A stretch of 64,000 nucleotides of DNA from Misgurnus anguillicaudatus (lineage: Eukaryota; Chordata; Actinopteri; Cypriniformes; Cobitidae). Shown here one piece after another: positions 22,450-34,215 of the stretch. The notes below the pieces were generated by a model that was given only the letters and a program-made list of their open reading frames with translations, was not told where the DNA came from and did not search any database. Position numbers and translations under genes: made by a program. How positions within the stretch are numbered: position 1 is the first letter of the stretch; each line of letters starts with the position of its first letter. The stretch covers positions 16,934,001 through 16,998,000 of the forward strand of contig NC_073340.2 in NCBI RefSeq assembly GCF_027580225.2, written 5' to 3'.

Positions 22450-24533
22450 ACTTATTGTTTCTCAATTATAGTTTTTCTCTTTCCTTCTCTGCTTCTGCTC
22501 TTTTTCTTTTTTTATTTTATAGTTGAGTGGGTTTCAAGGTTTTACTCCATAGTGTCTTTTATTGATGCCTTAAAATTTTTTTTTTTGTAATCTGTTTGTG
22601 TTTACTGTTTGAGGAGTTGAATGGTATTTAACAAAGGTGCTTTAAAATAGTTCAGTTTTTAAGTGGACCAAGATGTACACAACAAACACTGCTTTACAGA
22701 ATATCATATGTCTTTGGTAGTGATTATGAGCAAGAGCTCTTCTCCAGAAATAAATGAGTCTGACCTGTTACTGCCATCTGCACTGTGTGGTATCAGGAAG
22801 ACACAAATTACAGCTCTACAAGGGATTGCGAAATACCTCTCTGGCCTAAAAGATGTATATATGTAATGCATCATACTCCTAATAACTGTGCCCTTCAGCC
22901 CAACAGTAGATGTTCCTGGAAGTGTAAAAGTAGTTGTAATGTGAAAGACAAAGTAAAAGGAGGCTATTTATATTAAGTCACTTAATTCTTAATGAAGAGC
23001 GGTGCTCTAGAAAAGTCAGTAAAGTTTTTTGATGCTTTACCTAGATCTAAAAAACAAAATCATTTGCCACGAGACACTTTTGAAATACTTCCATGTTTAT
23101 TTAAAATATTATGAAAGATTTAGGATTGAATTGGGCATTCAGGTTTTTTTAGTGCCTCTCATGGGAAAACAAACAGCCCTACATTATAATCATATACTTC
23201 ATTCATTGTCATTTGAAAGCTCACAATTTTTCTGTCTAATTGGAATGCTGTTGGCAGATGTTGGCGTCCTCATTTAAATACTGCACACATAATGCCACAT
23301 ATGAGCCTTTCAACACGAATTTCAACCATTTTAAACTCTTAGATATTTGTGAGATGTCTGTCTGTGATACAAGCTTTGGCTTGTGACTGATCCCATCCTC
23401 TAAAGGCTGTCTAATGCCATCAGAGCCACCTGTCCATTACATGTTAAATCCATTGTTTGATCTCAACCACAGTTAGCAAACCTTACATTCAGAAAACAGT
23501 TATTATTTAATTTTTACTTTTCTGCTGTATATTTTCAAAATGAGCATGTCAATAAATATCAGAGCAATTGTTAAAAATAAATAAATAAATAAATAACATC
23601 ATACTGATCAGATCTAAATCTCAAAGGAGGAAAGTGTAGCCGGAAAAAGGAGCAAAAAGCCAAGATTTCCAAGCTTTTATTTATTTTCCATTGGCAAATA
23701 TACATTGACATTGTCAAGCAAACCCTGTAGAAGAATTGGCACAGTAATCTGAAGCAAAACCCTTCATATAACAGAAGCATGGGTATTCTGACCAGACATA
23801 ACAAAGACAACGCTAAATGATATTTTTCTGAACAAGATTTAAAAAAAGAATACAAAAATATGATATTATGTTTTATTGAAGAGACAACAAAAATTTCTTC
23901 AAAATATCTGACATCTTAAAGCATTTATAATGACTATGTTAATGAGAGTAAACAATTAAACAAAGATGTGCTTTGGATTTGATTCTGAATATAATGATAA
24001 AGTAAAAAAATATATATTAATAAAATAATTGTTATTTTTTTTCAATATCTATTACAACTCAAAGTTTGTAGCATAACAAATTTGAAAGGTACATTTCTCT
24101 AAACACAATCACGCCTGTTTTCTGACCATTTCAAACCATTAAATTGTAAAGCACTAAAGTAAAGGAAGTCCCTTAAAGTACAATTTAAATACTATATAAG
24201 AAAATACTTCAAAGCTCATATTGATGTGTCTACCATTGCATTTATATATGACCAAGTCTGTGAAAACCCAGCTAAAGTCATTTGTTGTGATTTACTGTTT
24301 TCTACATAAAATCTTTCTAGACAATTTAGAGAACATTTAGTAAAAATATAACCTTGATATTGACCCAGTAAGACCATGTCAAAAATTGAAATCAATGTTA
24401 GTCAATGAGTAAAATAAAATTTTGAAGTTTCTAATCTCATCATTATATTATAGGACTTTAGACAGGGTTTTTACAGACAGGGTAACATCAGCGTATACCA
24501 TGCTCCACTCCCATTCCTTTGTTTTTATTAAAA
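22450..24533. other. tmem130-nptx2 tail-to-tail intergenic DNA
   Basis: The two genes converge here. AATAAA on the minus strand (TTTATT on plus) occurs at 23872-23877 and 23676-23681, so much of 23600-24587 may be nptx2 3' UTR. A dispersed repeat copy occupies about 24246-24456. I see no coding exon; the open frames present lack any recognisable domain. Confidence 0.5.
24246..24456. repeat. Dispersed repeat, GACCAAGTCTGTGAAAACCC family
   Basis: Best preserved member of the family also seen at 5719, 12911 and 47505. Confidence 0.65.
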
Positions 24534-24539
24534 ATGTTT
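24534..24539 (-). terminator. Proximal nptx2 polyadenylation signal candidate
   Basis: AATAAA on the minus strand lies only about 50 nt past the nptx2 stop codon. More distal candidates are at 23872-23877 and 23676-23681. Which are used cannot be told from sequence. Confidence 0.3.
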
Positions 24540-24587
24540 AATACATAGTCATTTTCAACGATTTTGCTGAGTGATATCCACAATTAT

Positions 24588-27500
24588 TTAATTGTCAAAG
24601 AGCCTGGCTTCGCAAAGCTCGAGCTGCAACTTTGATGCCCCACCAAACACCTCAATATTACTGTCGGTCCAGGCCACCACATTGCCAGGCATGTAGGATG
24701 AGCAGTTTGCCATGGAGACGATGTCCGTGGAGCGCAGAACCCGATCCCAGATGTTAAAGTGGCTCAGCTCTCCCACAAAGGCCTGGTTGGCATCAAAGCG
24801 CCCACCTACTATATCCTGTTGAGGCCATAAACGACAGGCCTCATTAAAACAACAACAACAACCCATTTTATTCACCTTTAGATAATGGGCACTCTCATGC
24901 TAACCCTAATGTCAACTACAACATTGATTTAAGGTCCATGAATCGATAAAACACTTTTAAGCAAGAAATAAGACTACAGCTTATTATAAATGTTAAGTAT
25001 AGACCAGTGGCAGCTCATGACTGCTCATATGAGGGTCGCAAATTCAAAATATGTGTTCGGAGTGTCATGTGTGTTGCTCATGTTTTCAAAATATGTGTTT
25101 GTTGCATCATGTGAACCATGTGCATCACATGTTTTGTCAAAATAAGGGCCTGCTGCACACGCATCAAAACCGTTTATGATAAAAGAGACGCTCGCGTTCA
25201 TAAAATACACGCAAGACACTCCCTTAACAGCCAACTCTGATTACGCATGTTATTATACGAGTATCTGGCAAACCCAAGCGTCTCTTTAATCATAAACCCT
25301 TTAGACGCGTCTTCAGCAGGCACTTATTTTGACAAGACACGTGATGCACATACGATCACAAATAATTAGCATAGCACCACTTTTAATTTTTATCCTAAAA
25401 CAAACATACAATCACACGCATTAGCCACTCATTCTATGTGCATGCTACAATAATTTGGAAACAACTAATGTACATGTAAAAACTAAAGCATGCTTTGGCC
25501 CTAAAACCAAATGGGACTGCAGAACCCTACTGAAAAGTCCAGCTAAGACCAGCATAAGATGGTGAGCTGGTTTTAGCTGGCCTCCCAGCTTGGTTTTAGC
25601 TGGTGTAGGAAGCTGGTTTTGCTGGTGTAGCAAGCTGGTCTAGCTGTGTTTTGGTCACTTTCTAAGCTGGTCTAGCTGGACTTAGCTGGTCAGGCTGGAA
25701 GACCAGCTGACCCACCAGCATGACCAGCTTTGTCAGGCTGGTAGGACCAGCGTAAACCAGCTAGTGCCACCTTAAACCAGCTAAAACCAGCTACCAGCTT
25801 ATGTTGGTCTTAGCTGGATTTTTCAGTAGGGAAGAGGCTGATGTATAAGCGTATATTTTATTCTCACCTGCTCTTGGCCAAGGATAAGGACTCCACCCGG
25901 CTTGATCGGGTGCCAAGGGGCCAGGTTCTCCCCTGAACCCAATCTCTGGCCATCCTGATATGCTTCCCAAACCCCATCCCTAACAGTCCAAGTGATACAG
26001 ACATGGTGCCATCTCCCATCGCCCAATGATAGAGGCAGTCTTGCCACCTATTTAAAAAGAGATGTTAGATTATAAAGTTTAAAGATTATCTGCTTTATTT
26101 CCTTACACAAGTTTGGCCCTGTCCCAAATGGCACACTCCGGACTTGTGGTCCTCCTCAGAGTCCACACTTTGATGACATCATGTAGTGCAGACTTTAGGG
26201 ACCCTTGATGCGAATCCACGTGGGTGCACCGGAGTCGTATTTTGGGACAGACTCGAGCGTCACACCGGAAATAGGTTGAGAAGTTGCCCGTCAGTGTGAA
26301 CTCCTCCCTTCCGTCGTCTGATTGCTCTGATTGCTCTTTCACAAGGACTTCTGGGTTGGTAAAGTGGGCGAACCCTGCTGCGGTGCGGGCTTCGCTGAAG
26401 ACCGCATCAAGGGGGCAAAGGAGGCGCTGATGAGCACACTTCAAAGCGTAAAAATGAAAGACGGGACGCCCTACGGACTCGTAGACTAAGCGAGCACGCG
26501 CAATATAAGGCCACGAGACCGAAAGTCAACATGAAGTGCGCCATTTGGGACAGGGCCTGAGTTGAATGGTAACTTGAAAAAATTTTATCAGTTGAATTAC
26601 TTATTTAATACTTTTGAGGTGATTCTGACATTTTTGGATTACCGTTCACTTTTAGTTACTATCGTTAATAGATCCAAAAGCTTAGGCAGCTGACTTGTTG
26701 CCTCGCTGCCTCACTTCGGCGGCATGAATTCAGCTCTGGGAAACGCAATCGGACAGCCTTCATAGGCAGCGTAATGGAATTCGGTTTGAAATATAGACAA
26801 AGAGCGTCTTTGTGATGATAACTAATCCCATATTTAAAAAGCAAAACTAATTTCTCACTAGAAAGATGTAAAAAGTGAAAATAAAACTTTATTTACACTA
26901 AATTTGTGTTCCAGTCGCTTTCTTGGATGCCATTTTATGTTTTCAAAATCGACCATGCTAGACCAATCACACCCCCCCCAGGCAAAGAATTGTGGGAAAA
27001 GACAATGAAGTTATCTCAGGAGAAAACTAAACCAAACCAAACCAAACATTGATTTCGAACCTGCCTTGATGCCTTCGTGCCCTGGAATGCTGGCTTCAAA
27101 GTCAGCATTTTCGAGCTTTGAACGCAGCCAACATTATGCGTGAACTGTGAACTTGCTTTTGTTAACACACTGGTTCTGTACCTTGTCATTGATGATCAAT
27201 TCTACAGGGCTGTTGTCCCATTCGATCAATACAATCTCATTTGCCTGACCCGGCACTCCATAGGAAAAAGGAGTTCCAATGCCAGGACTTCCAGTGCTTG
27301 TACTTGACTTAAGCCACATGCAAACAGTGAAGGCGTACATCTCTGGCAAGCTTTTCTTTACTTTCCCATAATGATAATTTGTGCGCAGAAGAAGAGAGAT
27401 TTTGAAATTCTCTGGTGACTTGAATCCAACCTCTCCTGTACCAAAAAAAAAGTGAGTTAGTACAGTAAAACCTCTGGAGGCATGCAGATATGTGCTATAA

Positions 27501-28811
27501 ACAGCATCACTCCTTTAGCACTGTAGAACAAAAAGCACTAAAAAAAATTGTGCATAGCAATAATCCAATAAAAGTAAATATAGCACAGAAGGAAAATGAT
27601 AACGGTGGGATTTGTGCAAACCTTTCTCAAGCTCAAAAATCTTGTTGGTAAGAAGATTGAGAGTATTGTCCGTGCGCTGGCGATGGGCAACGGTCTCATT
27701 ATATAGCTGCGACTTTTCTGTCTCAAGCTCATTGACCTTTTTCAGCAGTTGATTCTCCAGGTCCTCCAGTCGACGCTGCAGTAGATTTCTCAGCTCATTA
27801 GGAAAGGAGGCACCAGAGATGTTGGCTCGCATTTGCTGTTGCTTTAAGAAATCAAATATAAAGGATTCATATTCACAAAGTCATTCTTCATGACTGTGAC
27901 AAACAGATCACATGACCAAAGACTCCTGCAATGTCACATGAAAAGATCAGTTGGGCCTATAGAAAAGTTTGATGGCGCCTTTCAAAACACCCAATAAAGA
28001 CATTATTAGAACAAAACATTTTCTTTTCTAGAGTCAATGGATTGTTTTTCCTTGTAAAGTACTTTAAATTGGATATAACTTGCAATAATTAATTTGTTTG
28101 GAGAAGTGTAAATAAAATTTGGTCGATACATTCAGAGAATTAGATTAACACCTGACATGTTGCACTGACACATTGGGCCATCGTATAACTTCTCTATTTG
28201 TGGTAAAGGGATAGGGATGTACTAACTAATGAGATAATCCTTGTAATCTTCAACGCCTCCTAACTACCAAAATAGTCCAGAAAAATATCCAGCACAAAGC
28301 ACTTATAGTCATTTAATCTTTTTGTTTGCACATGCAAACAAAGGTCCCACTGCAGCATGACAAAGCCTGACACTTATTATTATTATTTTAATGAAGAATG
28401 TCTTACCTCTAGATTTTCTAATCGGTCTTTAAGACTCTGCATGGTCTTTCCAAGAATGTCAATGGTATCATTTGAGTCTTTAGGCACATCATCCATCGTT
28501 TCCTTATTGTTTTTCTGGAAGGATTCAGATTCACATCGTGACAGTTTAGATGTCAGTTCTTTAATCGTTACTAACTGATTGGCAATCGTCTCCTTTTGTT
28601 CTAATATTGTCTGTCTAAGTTGCATCACCGTATTTCCTAGTTCATCCCCTTGGACTGATGCGCTTTGAACAGGTGGAGGTTGCACAGGACAAACTGCATC
28701 CATGTCAGAGGGTATTGCAGTACATAGAAAACGCTTCTCATCCAGTCCATAGACAACTTTAACACATGTAAATGCATAGACGCATAAAAGTCTAGCGACA
28801 AGATGTAGCAT
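24588..28811 (-). CDS. nptx2: Neuronal pentraxin 2 (Narp), secreted synaptic pentraxin
   Basis: Secreted pentraxin that clusters AMPA receptors at excitatory synapses. Exons in transcript order: 28811-28407, 27841-27622, 27435-27182, 26047-25868, 24815-24588. They give 428 residues plus stop; human NPTX2 has 431. Residues 1-22 are a signal peptide. A heptad-rich coiled coil follows (about 58-205), including LETEKSQLYNETVAHRQ, then the pentraxin domain (about 220-425). The pentraxin signature HVCITWTV is at 308-315. The calcium ligands E352, Q353 and D354 span the exon 4/5 junction in the sequence GQEQ-DIVGGRFD. The C-terminus (NIWDRVLRSTDIV, FGGASK) is nearer NPTX2 than NPTX1. The start at 28811 is chosen because it opens directly into the signal peptide; an in-frame ATG at 28880 would add 23 mostly basic residues. 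Exon 2 has two acceptors 6 nt apart. Fish paralogue letter not determined. Confidence 0.95.
25020..25375. repeat. Foldback element in nptx2 intron 4
   Basis: Arms at about 25119-25200 and 25277-25356 are inverted copies (GTTTTGTCAAAATAAG / CTTATTTTGACAAGACACG; AAGAGACGCT / AGCGTCTCTTTAATCATAAA) around a short loop. A direct repeat TTCAAAATATGTGTT also occurs at its left side (25044, 25084). Confidence 0.6.
25525..25831. mobile_element. AGCTGG-rich element with CCCTACTGAAAA termini
   Basis: CCCTACTGAAAA and TTTTTCAGTAGGG are inverted termini; the arms continue GTCCAGCTAAGACCAGCATA / TATGTTGGTCTTAGCTGGAT. The interior consists almost wholly of AGCTGGT or ACCAGCT units that switch orientation near 25700. 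Confidence 0.75.
26115..26557. mobile_element. Non-autonomous element, GGCCCTGTCCCAAATGGC termini
   Basis: A perfect 18-bp inverted terminal repeat, 26115-26132 and 26540-26557. The interior is CpG-rich and lacks a transposase. It lies in nptx2 intron 3. Confidence 0.8.
26680..27130. repeat. Probable repeat in nptx2 intron 3
   Basis: Loose inverted similarity exists between AGGCAGCTGACTTGTTGCCT (26685) and GCTTTGAACGCAGCC (27115). CpG-containing composition differs from its surroundings, but the termini are unclear. Confidence 0.3.
27842..28406. other. nptx2 intron 1, no recognised element
   Basis: AT-rich intron. Only the exon 2 acceptor region stands out. Confidence 0.5.
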
Positions 28812-29300
28812 TTTGTAGATATCGATGCGAAGTTTAACTTGGCTACGCGCGCGGTGATGTTTACGCGATACCTTACACAAAACGATACCCTGCGATTTTT
28901 GTCCGTTAAGTTTTTTGATCAGAAATTATCTTTGTCTCTTTAAACTACTGAAGCATCACTTGTGTCCATTTATAATAAAGTTTCTTATATTTATACCTGA
29001 CATCGCACCTCGAGAGTCCACTGACTGCGCCCGCACCTCTCCAGCCTTCAAATTCTACAGGCGCGCTCCGGTTTACTAAAATGACAATGTGCAGTCCGAA
29101 GTAACTTAACTAACCAAAAATAACTAAAATTGTAAGAGAAATCAGCTATTCCATTCTATTTTTTTATTATTTCGGTTGTTTTCTTTTTAAAGAGACGAAA
29201 GAGGAGTAATGTGCGCGCGACTGCGTCAAATGACTTCGGCGATTGGATTGGCTGTAGTATTTACGTCACTGAGTAGGAATAATAACCTTCTTAACAATTA
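28812..29300 (-). promoter_or_regulatory. nptx2 5' UTR and promoter with CRE and twin CCAAT boxes
   Basis: On the minus strand, reading towards the gene, there is a CRE-like AGTGACGTAA (29270-29261), then GCCAATCCAATC carrying two CCAAT boxes (29252-29241), then CpG-rich sequence around 29205-29225 and 28845-28870. Mammalian Nptx2 (Narp) is a neuronal activity-induced gene, so a CRE fits. Exact transcription start not visible. Confidence 0.5.
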
Positions 29301-29582
29301 AAAAATAAAGTAGCCTTAATCCCAGAAAATAACAAGAGCCTTTTTGAGTGTATTCTCCAGTACTTCGGATAATTTTTTCACTTTATATAAATTGCCCATT
29401 TATATAGCCTAATCTATAGTGATAACATGTAAATTACCTGTAAAAAAATAAAAATAAATACTTTTTAAGGTTAGGTAAAATAATTCTAAGATATTTACAG
29501 CACAATTGTATTTTATTTTTACTCTGCTAAAAACAGCAGTACTTCATGGATTAACACAGATGGTACAAACACACGTTGTCAT

Positions 29583-29583
<1 letters not shown>

Positions 29584-29660
<77 letters not shown>
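29584..29660. repeat. Compound (TA)n(GA)n microsatellite
   Basis: TA units at 29584-29610 switch directly to GA units at 29611-29660, upstream of nptx2. Confidence 0.95.
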
Positions 29661-29663
<3 letters not shown>

Positions 29664-31520
29664 TTATTCTGTATTATCACAAGGTTTAAATAAGATTTAC
29701 ATTATTTTAACAGATCATTTTGTAAGGTCATGTGTCATCTGCAGTAAATAATCAAAACATCCTTCATTTTAAGCTTACATGACACTAAGCAGGCATCGTC
29801 TACTTGTTCGTCTGTGGAAAACAGAATAAATGCTCATTTTCGAATATTTTAACAAGTGCCCTCTGCAGAAATATATAAGTGAAAGAAAACAACCTACAGC
29901 AAATTTAAATTCACTAGGTGTGCATTCAGGCTGGAGCAGAGGTTTAACAGGATCATGAACTTGGCTGTCCACCAGGGGTACTGCAGAGAAAATTGATGCC
30001 AGATGCAATTCTCTGCACATAGTGCTGAGGTTCACAAAAAACTCTCCACTGGTTGCAAAAACATATACTGTAAATATAGAACATGCAATAAATACTGCTC
30101 TAATTGATATCTAGGGTGCCCTTAAGTGGTGTAAAGACTGACAAGACTGAAACCATTATCAATGTACAGCTTTCAGTCGCTGATGTCTAGGATCTGGAAG
30201 CTTACAAAGACTAAATGTAAGCAACATTCACATAAAATAGGGTCCTCAATAATGCAGATGATTCATACATTACTTGATAAGAAAAATATCATTAATGGTA
30301 AGTCCATTTGTACCATGTATTTAGTTCATGCATGGACAAGGCAGTCTAAAACTACAAAAAAGTAATCTTTTGTAAAACTATAATGCACCATGCTCTTCAA
30401 GAGCAGTACATTAGTCATCGGCTGTGAATAGAGCACTTACATTATTAATCCCATACCTGTATATTGGCGAGAGACATAAAAGCAGTGAATAAATAAGACC
30501 CTTTACTACTTCAATAGATGAGGCTTAAATAAGCCCACAGACACCATGCACTCTGTGCACCACATAGAGAAAATATTAGTCATGATTTATTACCACCCTT
30601 CACTCATTCAGCTGAATAGATGTTTGTGATGGGAAAGCACTTGCTGTAAATCTGTGACCTTCTTAAGAGACCGTGACAGGAGTGAGTCAGCAGGTTTTTG
30701 ACAGACATTTTCTTTACTCAACAAATTTTCTCTAAATTGTAGAGACAAATTTCTTAACATTTCTAGTTTGATGTTTTACTTCAATTGAAAGAAGTTAATT
30801 TATAGATTTTTTTCTTAATATGAGGTGTGCATGCTATATTTTGCTTGTGTATATAATCAGGAATGGAAAATTGTGGAAATTCTCTGGGTCTCATTTAGGG
30901 GTCTTCAACAGATCCACTGTGGTTCTGCAGAGGAGCTATCAAAAACCATGAAAAAATGCACCTCAGAAATGTAATGTTTTTTTATATTTGATGCAAGTGC
31001 AGAAGTAAAAATATCTGCACACTGTTACTGTCACAAATAATAATAAACAATAATTAATTAATTTGGGAGCAACAGTTTGTCGACCTGATGCATGTTTCAA
31101 AAGCCAAAGAACTATCAATTTTTATTATTTTATCCCTAAAATAATATTTGTTAATTATATTAAGTTAACTTTAAATAAAGCTAAATTTAAAAGTCTACGT
31201 TCTAAATGTTCACACATCAAAATATAGAACTAAAAAAAGTATTTGACTCTATGTATTATGATATTTTTCCTTTGCAGTGTTAGCAATATTTTAAACAGTG
31301 TGTAACAGACTAATTTAATTCTCAACCTAAAACAATCATTGATCTAAAGCAAAAAAAATCTTTTTGCATTTTCTGAAAGGGGGAAAAATATCAGGATTAC
31401 ATTATTTTAACATAATTATTTTGAAATTGCAGTAAATAATCTGCAATATATTTCACAAAGCATGTGTGTCTTAAATTGTCTCGCCATGCTGTCACATTAC
31501 TGCCAATTGCACCTGAGAGT
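29661..31520. other. nptx2-trrap divergent intergenic DNA, no gene seen
   Basis: AT-rich sequence. Open frames on either strand show no domain or splice framing. Confidence 0.45.
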
Positions 31521-31521
31521 A

Positions 31522-32140
31522 TTTGGTAACACTTTACAATTAAAGGTATAGTTCACCCAAAAATGAAAATTCTGTCATAATTTACTCACCCTCATGTTGT
31601 TTTAGACATGTATGAATTTCTTTTTGCTGATGAACACAAAATATATATTTTTTGATGATGATAATAAGCATCTAGTGGAAACCATTGACTTCCATGGTAG
31701 GGTAAACAAATGATGATGAAAAAATATTGATAAAATATGCTAAGTTGACGGTTCACAGTGGATTTCATAGGATTTGTTTTTCCTACTATGGGTTAGGGTT
31801 AGGCAATGGTTTCCACCAGCCAACACGAGGGCAACTAAGTTAAGACAGAATTTTTTATTTTTTGGGTGAACTATCCCTTTAACGCTATGCATTAGCTAAC
31901 ATAAACCCATAATATTTTTAGAGATTTATTCATCTTTTTAAATATTAGTCAATACAAATATGGTTAGTCAGTTCGTTGTAGATTAACTAACAATAACAGA
32001 TAATGATTTTTAACTTAATTTTGTATTTTGAAAGTGTAAAAATAAATGCAATTACCATAAAATAAGATTAATACATGCTGAAGAAATATTGTTTATTGTT
32101 AGTTCATGTTTATGTAACTAATGGAATTGTAAGCTGTTAC
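31522..32140. repeat. Interspersed repeat, GGTAACACTTTACAAT family
   Basis: The left end TTTGGTAACACTTTACAAT and right-side GTAACTAATGGAATTGTAAG form imperfect inverted termini. AT-rich interior with many TTAACTAA motifs. It is interrupted by the element at 31544-31878. Confidence 0.6.
31544..31878. mobile_element. GGTATAGTTCACCC foldback element, second TTAA insertion
   Basis: Same family as 2702-3014. Flanked by TTAA at 31540-31543 and 31879-31882, and inserted within the repeat at 31522-32140. The right terminus GGGTGAACTATCCCT is intact; the left has one substitution. Confidence 0.8.
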
Positions 32141-32149
32141 AAAACTTAT

Positions 32150-33000
32150 TTACACCTAAACATAAACAGTATTTAAAACTTTAAAAAATTATATTTAAAA
32201 AGGATATAATTTTAAAGCATAAGTACAATTTTAAAGCAAAACATTATGTTTTTAAGCTTGTTAGGTTTAAAGTAAATGCAGGGTTGCAATTAACTGACAT
32301 GTTCTATACTTTGCTGTACATGTCATTGTCGAACTAAACTTGATAATCTTGCAGATGCTACTTGTTGGTTAAATATGCAATTAAAAAGCAAACATTGTGT
32401 GTCTTAAGTGTGTCTCATTCATTTGGGTGATCCCTTTCTATTTATAACTCCTTGTTCCTATGTTTTGATGACCCTTCTAACCAAACTCCCCCATGTGGTC
32501 AAATATGTAGTTGCATTATTTTTGTGCATTAAAATATCTACTACTAAGCTTCTTATATTGAAGTAATAAAACACATCAATGCAGCAGATTTATGCAAGAT
32601 CATTTTTAGTTGTGTGTTCCGATTAACTAAATGCAGCTTAATATGTCCAGAAATAATTTGTATAATTTATTTAATGCATTTGGTATTTATAAAACGAGAA
32701 ATCGCTTATTTAAAATGCATTTGTATGTACTGGGGTTTACTAAAGTTAAATCAATCGCTTTATAGCCCTGTTTAAATGAAAACTAGAAGACCGTCATTTT
32801 CGATGGTCTTCTAACACTTGCTTTGTTTGGAGTGTCCTTCCGCTTGGTACTATATTGCTGTCCAAATATTAAAATAATTGCTTAGAAAAATAAAATTGAC
32901 GCCTATATTCACCTCTAAAAAACTAAAATGAAACTGTACAATTAAGATATTTCTGTTTATTCAATATAATTAATTACACAACTTGCAAAAATCAGTACGG
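32150..33000. other. Region upstream of trrap, no recognised element
   Basis: AT-rich up to the CpG-containing trrap promoter region; no exon or repeat I can support. Confidence 0.4.
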
Positions 33001-33080
33001 CGGATTGATTTTAGACCCGGCACTAAATTTCATTCGGTGTAGCGGAAGTTCATTTAAAACTCCTTCCTGTCCCCTTGCTG
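33001..33080 (+). promoter_or_regulatory. Probable trrap promoter and noncoding exon 1
   Basis: A strong donor GTAAGT starts at 33081, directly after CpG-containing sequence with an ETS-type site CGGAAGT (33043-33049) and a CTTCCT motif at 33062-33068. ETS sites are typical of TATA-less housekeeping promoters. It pairs plausibly with the acceptor at 34121-34126. Exon extent is an inference. Confidence 0.45.
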
Positions 33081-33661
33081 GTAAGTTGGTGCTTTTATTC
33101 AGAGTAATTCTGCAGTGTATATACATATAATGAGCTCAAAAGTCCAGTGTTAGCATTCGTGTGGAAACAAAACTGCATTGGATATTTGCACAAATTAAGG
33201 TAAAATGTGAAAAGCTTGAGTTCTGCCTGACTTTAATGTGACTTAATATAGGTTAGCAGCCGGCTAGTCAGTTAGCGACACCAGGCTCTTTCTTTTGTGA
33301 ATGGCCTGGTGTGGTGTTTGCTTGCTACATACTAAAAAAACACAAAAAATTCATGCTTCGGATGCGTAAACCTTTCTATATGCATGGTAGTTTCTTAACA
33401 AAAGAATTTATTTAGCTTTTATTGTTAGTGCGTTTGCTCGAGCGCATCATGTCAGTGAGCGTGACTGCAGTAGGCGTGTTGTTGCAGTTTGGCGCGCCCA
33501 CCGCTTCCCCAAAACTACACATGAAGTTAGAAACCTGACGTTGGTGCTCCATTGGACCAAATGACATGTTTATGCATTTGTCCTTTTGCTTATTTTTTGC
33601 ATTTGGTATTTAGTATAAATGCTCCAAATTATTTAAAATGTGCTATTTTTGTTGCTTGCCT

Positions 33662-33805
33662 GTTAGAGCTTTGCATTAGTACAGCAAAGGGTTGTGGGTT
33701 CGACTCTCCGAAACGTACAAAGTGATAAAATGTATAAATACTAATGCATTGTAAATCACTTTGAATAAAAGCATGTGCAAGTGCATTAATGTAATGAGAA
33801 TGTAA
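33662..33805 (+). repeat. tRNA-derived SINE
   Basis: B-box-like GGGTTCGACTC at 33697-33707 and the tail GTAAATCACTTTGAATAAAA followed by AATGTAA units, in trrap intron 1. The A-box region is decayed. Confidence 0.7.
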
Positions 33806-34126
33806 ATATGTAAGTTAGTAATTTGGACAGTTCTATATATTTGTTTAATACTTTTCATATGTTTATGTCACTTTATCTAAGCATTTATCTTTCTTTATGT
33901 CTGTGTCTCTTTTTATGCATGTAATATTGTTTACTAACGATATTTAATATTCTTTATTTTGGGCCTGTACTATCATAGTAGCGTAATAATCTTTGAAATG
34001 GCAAAATAATACCATTGTGCATGAATATTGGATTAATTCAGCATAATCTGTATAATAACATTATTGCTCATGCAATGCTTTACCGAATGAGCTACAGGAG
34101 TACTAAAAGTGTTATGTGGTTTACAG

Positions 34127-34215
34127 TCCTAAAGACGGCATGAATTTCTACTGAGATCAGCGCAGACACAAGTCTGCCCCAATTCAGCGTAATCCTGTCG
34201 GTCCCGGCCGCCACC
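34127..34215 (+). other. trrap 5' UTR part of exon 2, with a 4-codon uORF
   Basis: The acceptor TTTACAG ends at 34126 and is preceded by a textbook branch sequence TACTAAAA (34101-34108). The 5' UTR then contains a minimal uORF, ATG at 34140 to TGA at 34154 (M-N-F-Y-stop). The true start follows in perfect Kozak context, GCCGCCACCATGT. Confidence 0.7.

Noticed and set aside
28812..28880. Upstream in-frame ATG extending NPTX2 by 23 residues
   Set aside because: The extension is basic and would bury the signal peptide; the ATG at 28811 opens directly into a typical leader as in orthologues.
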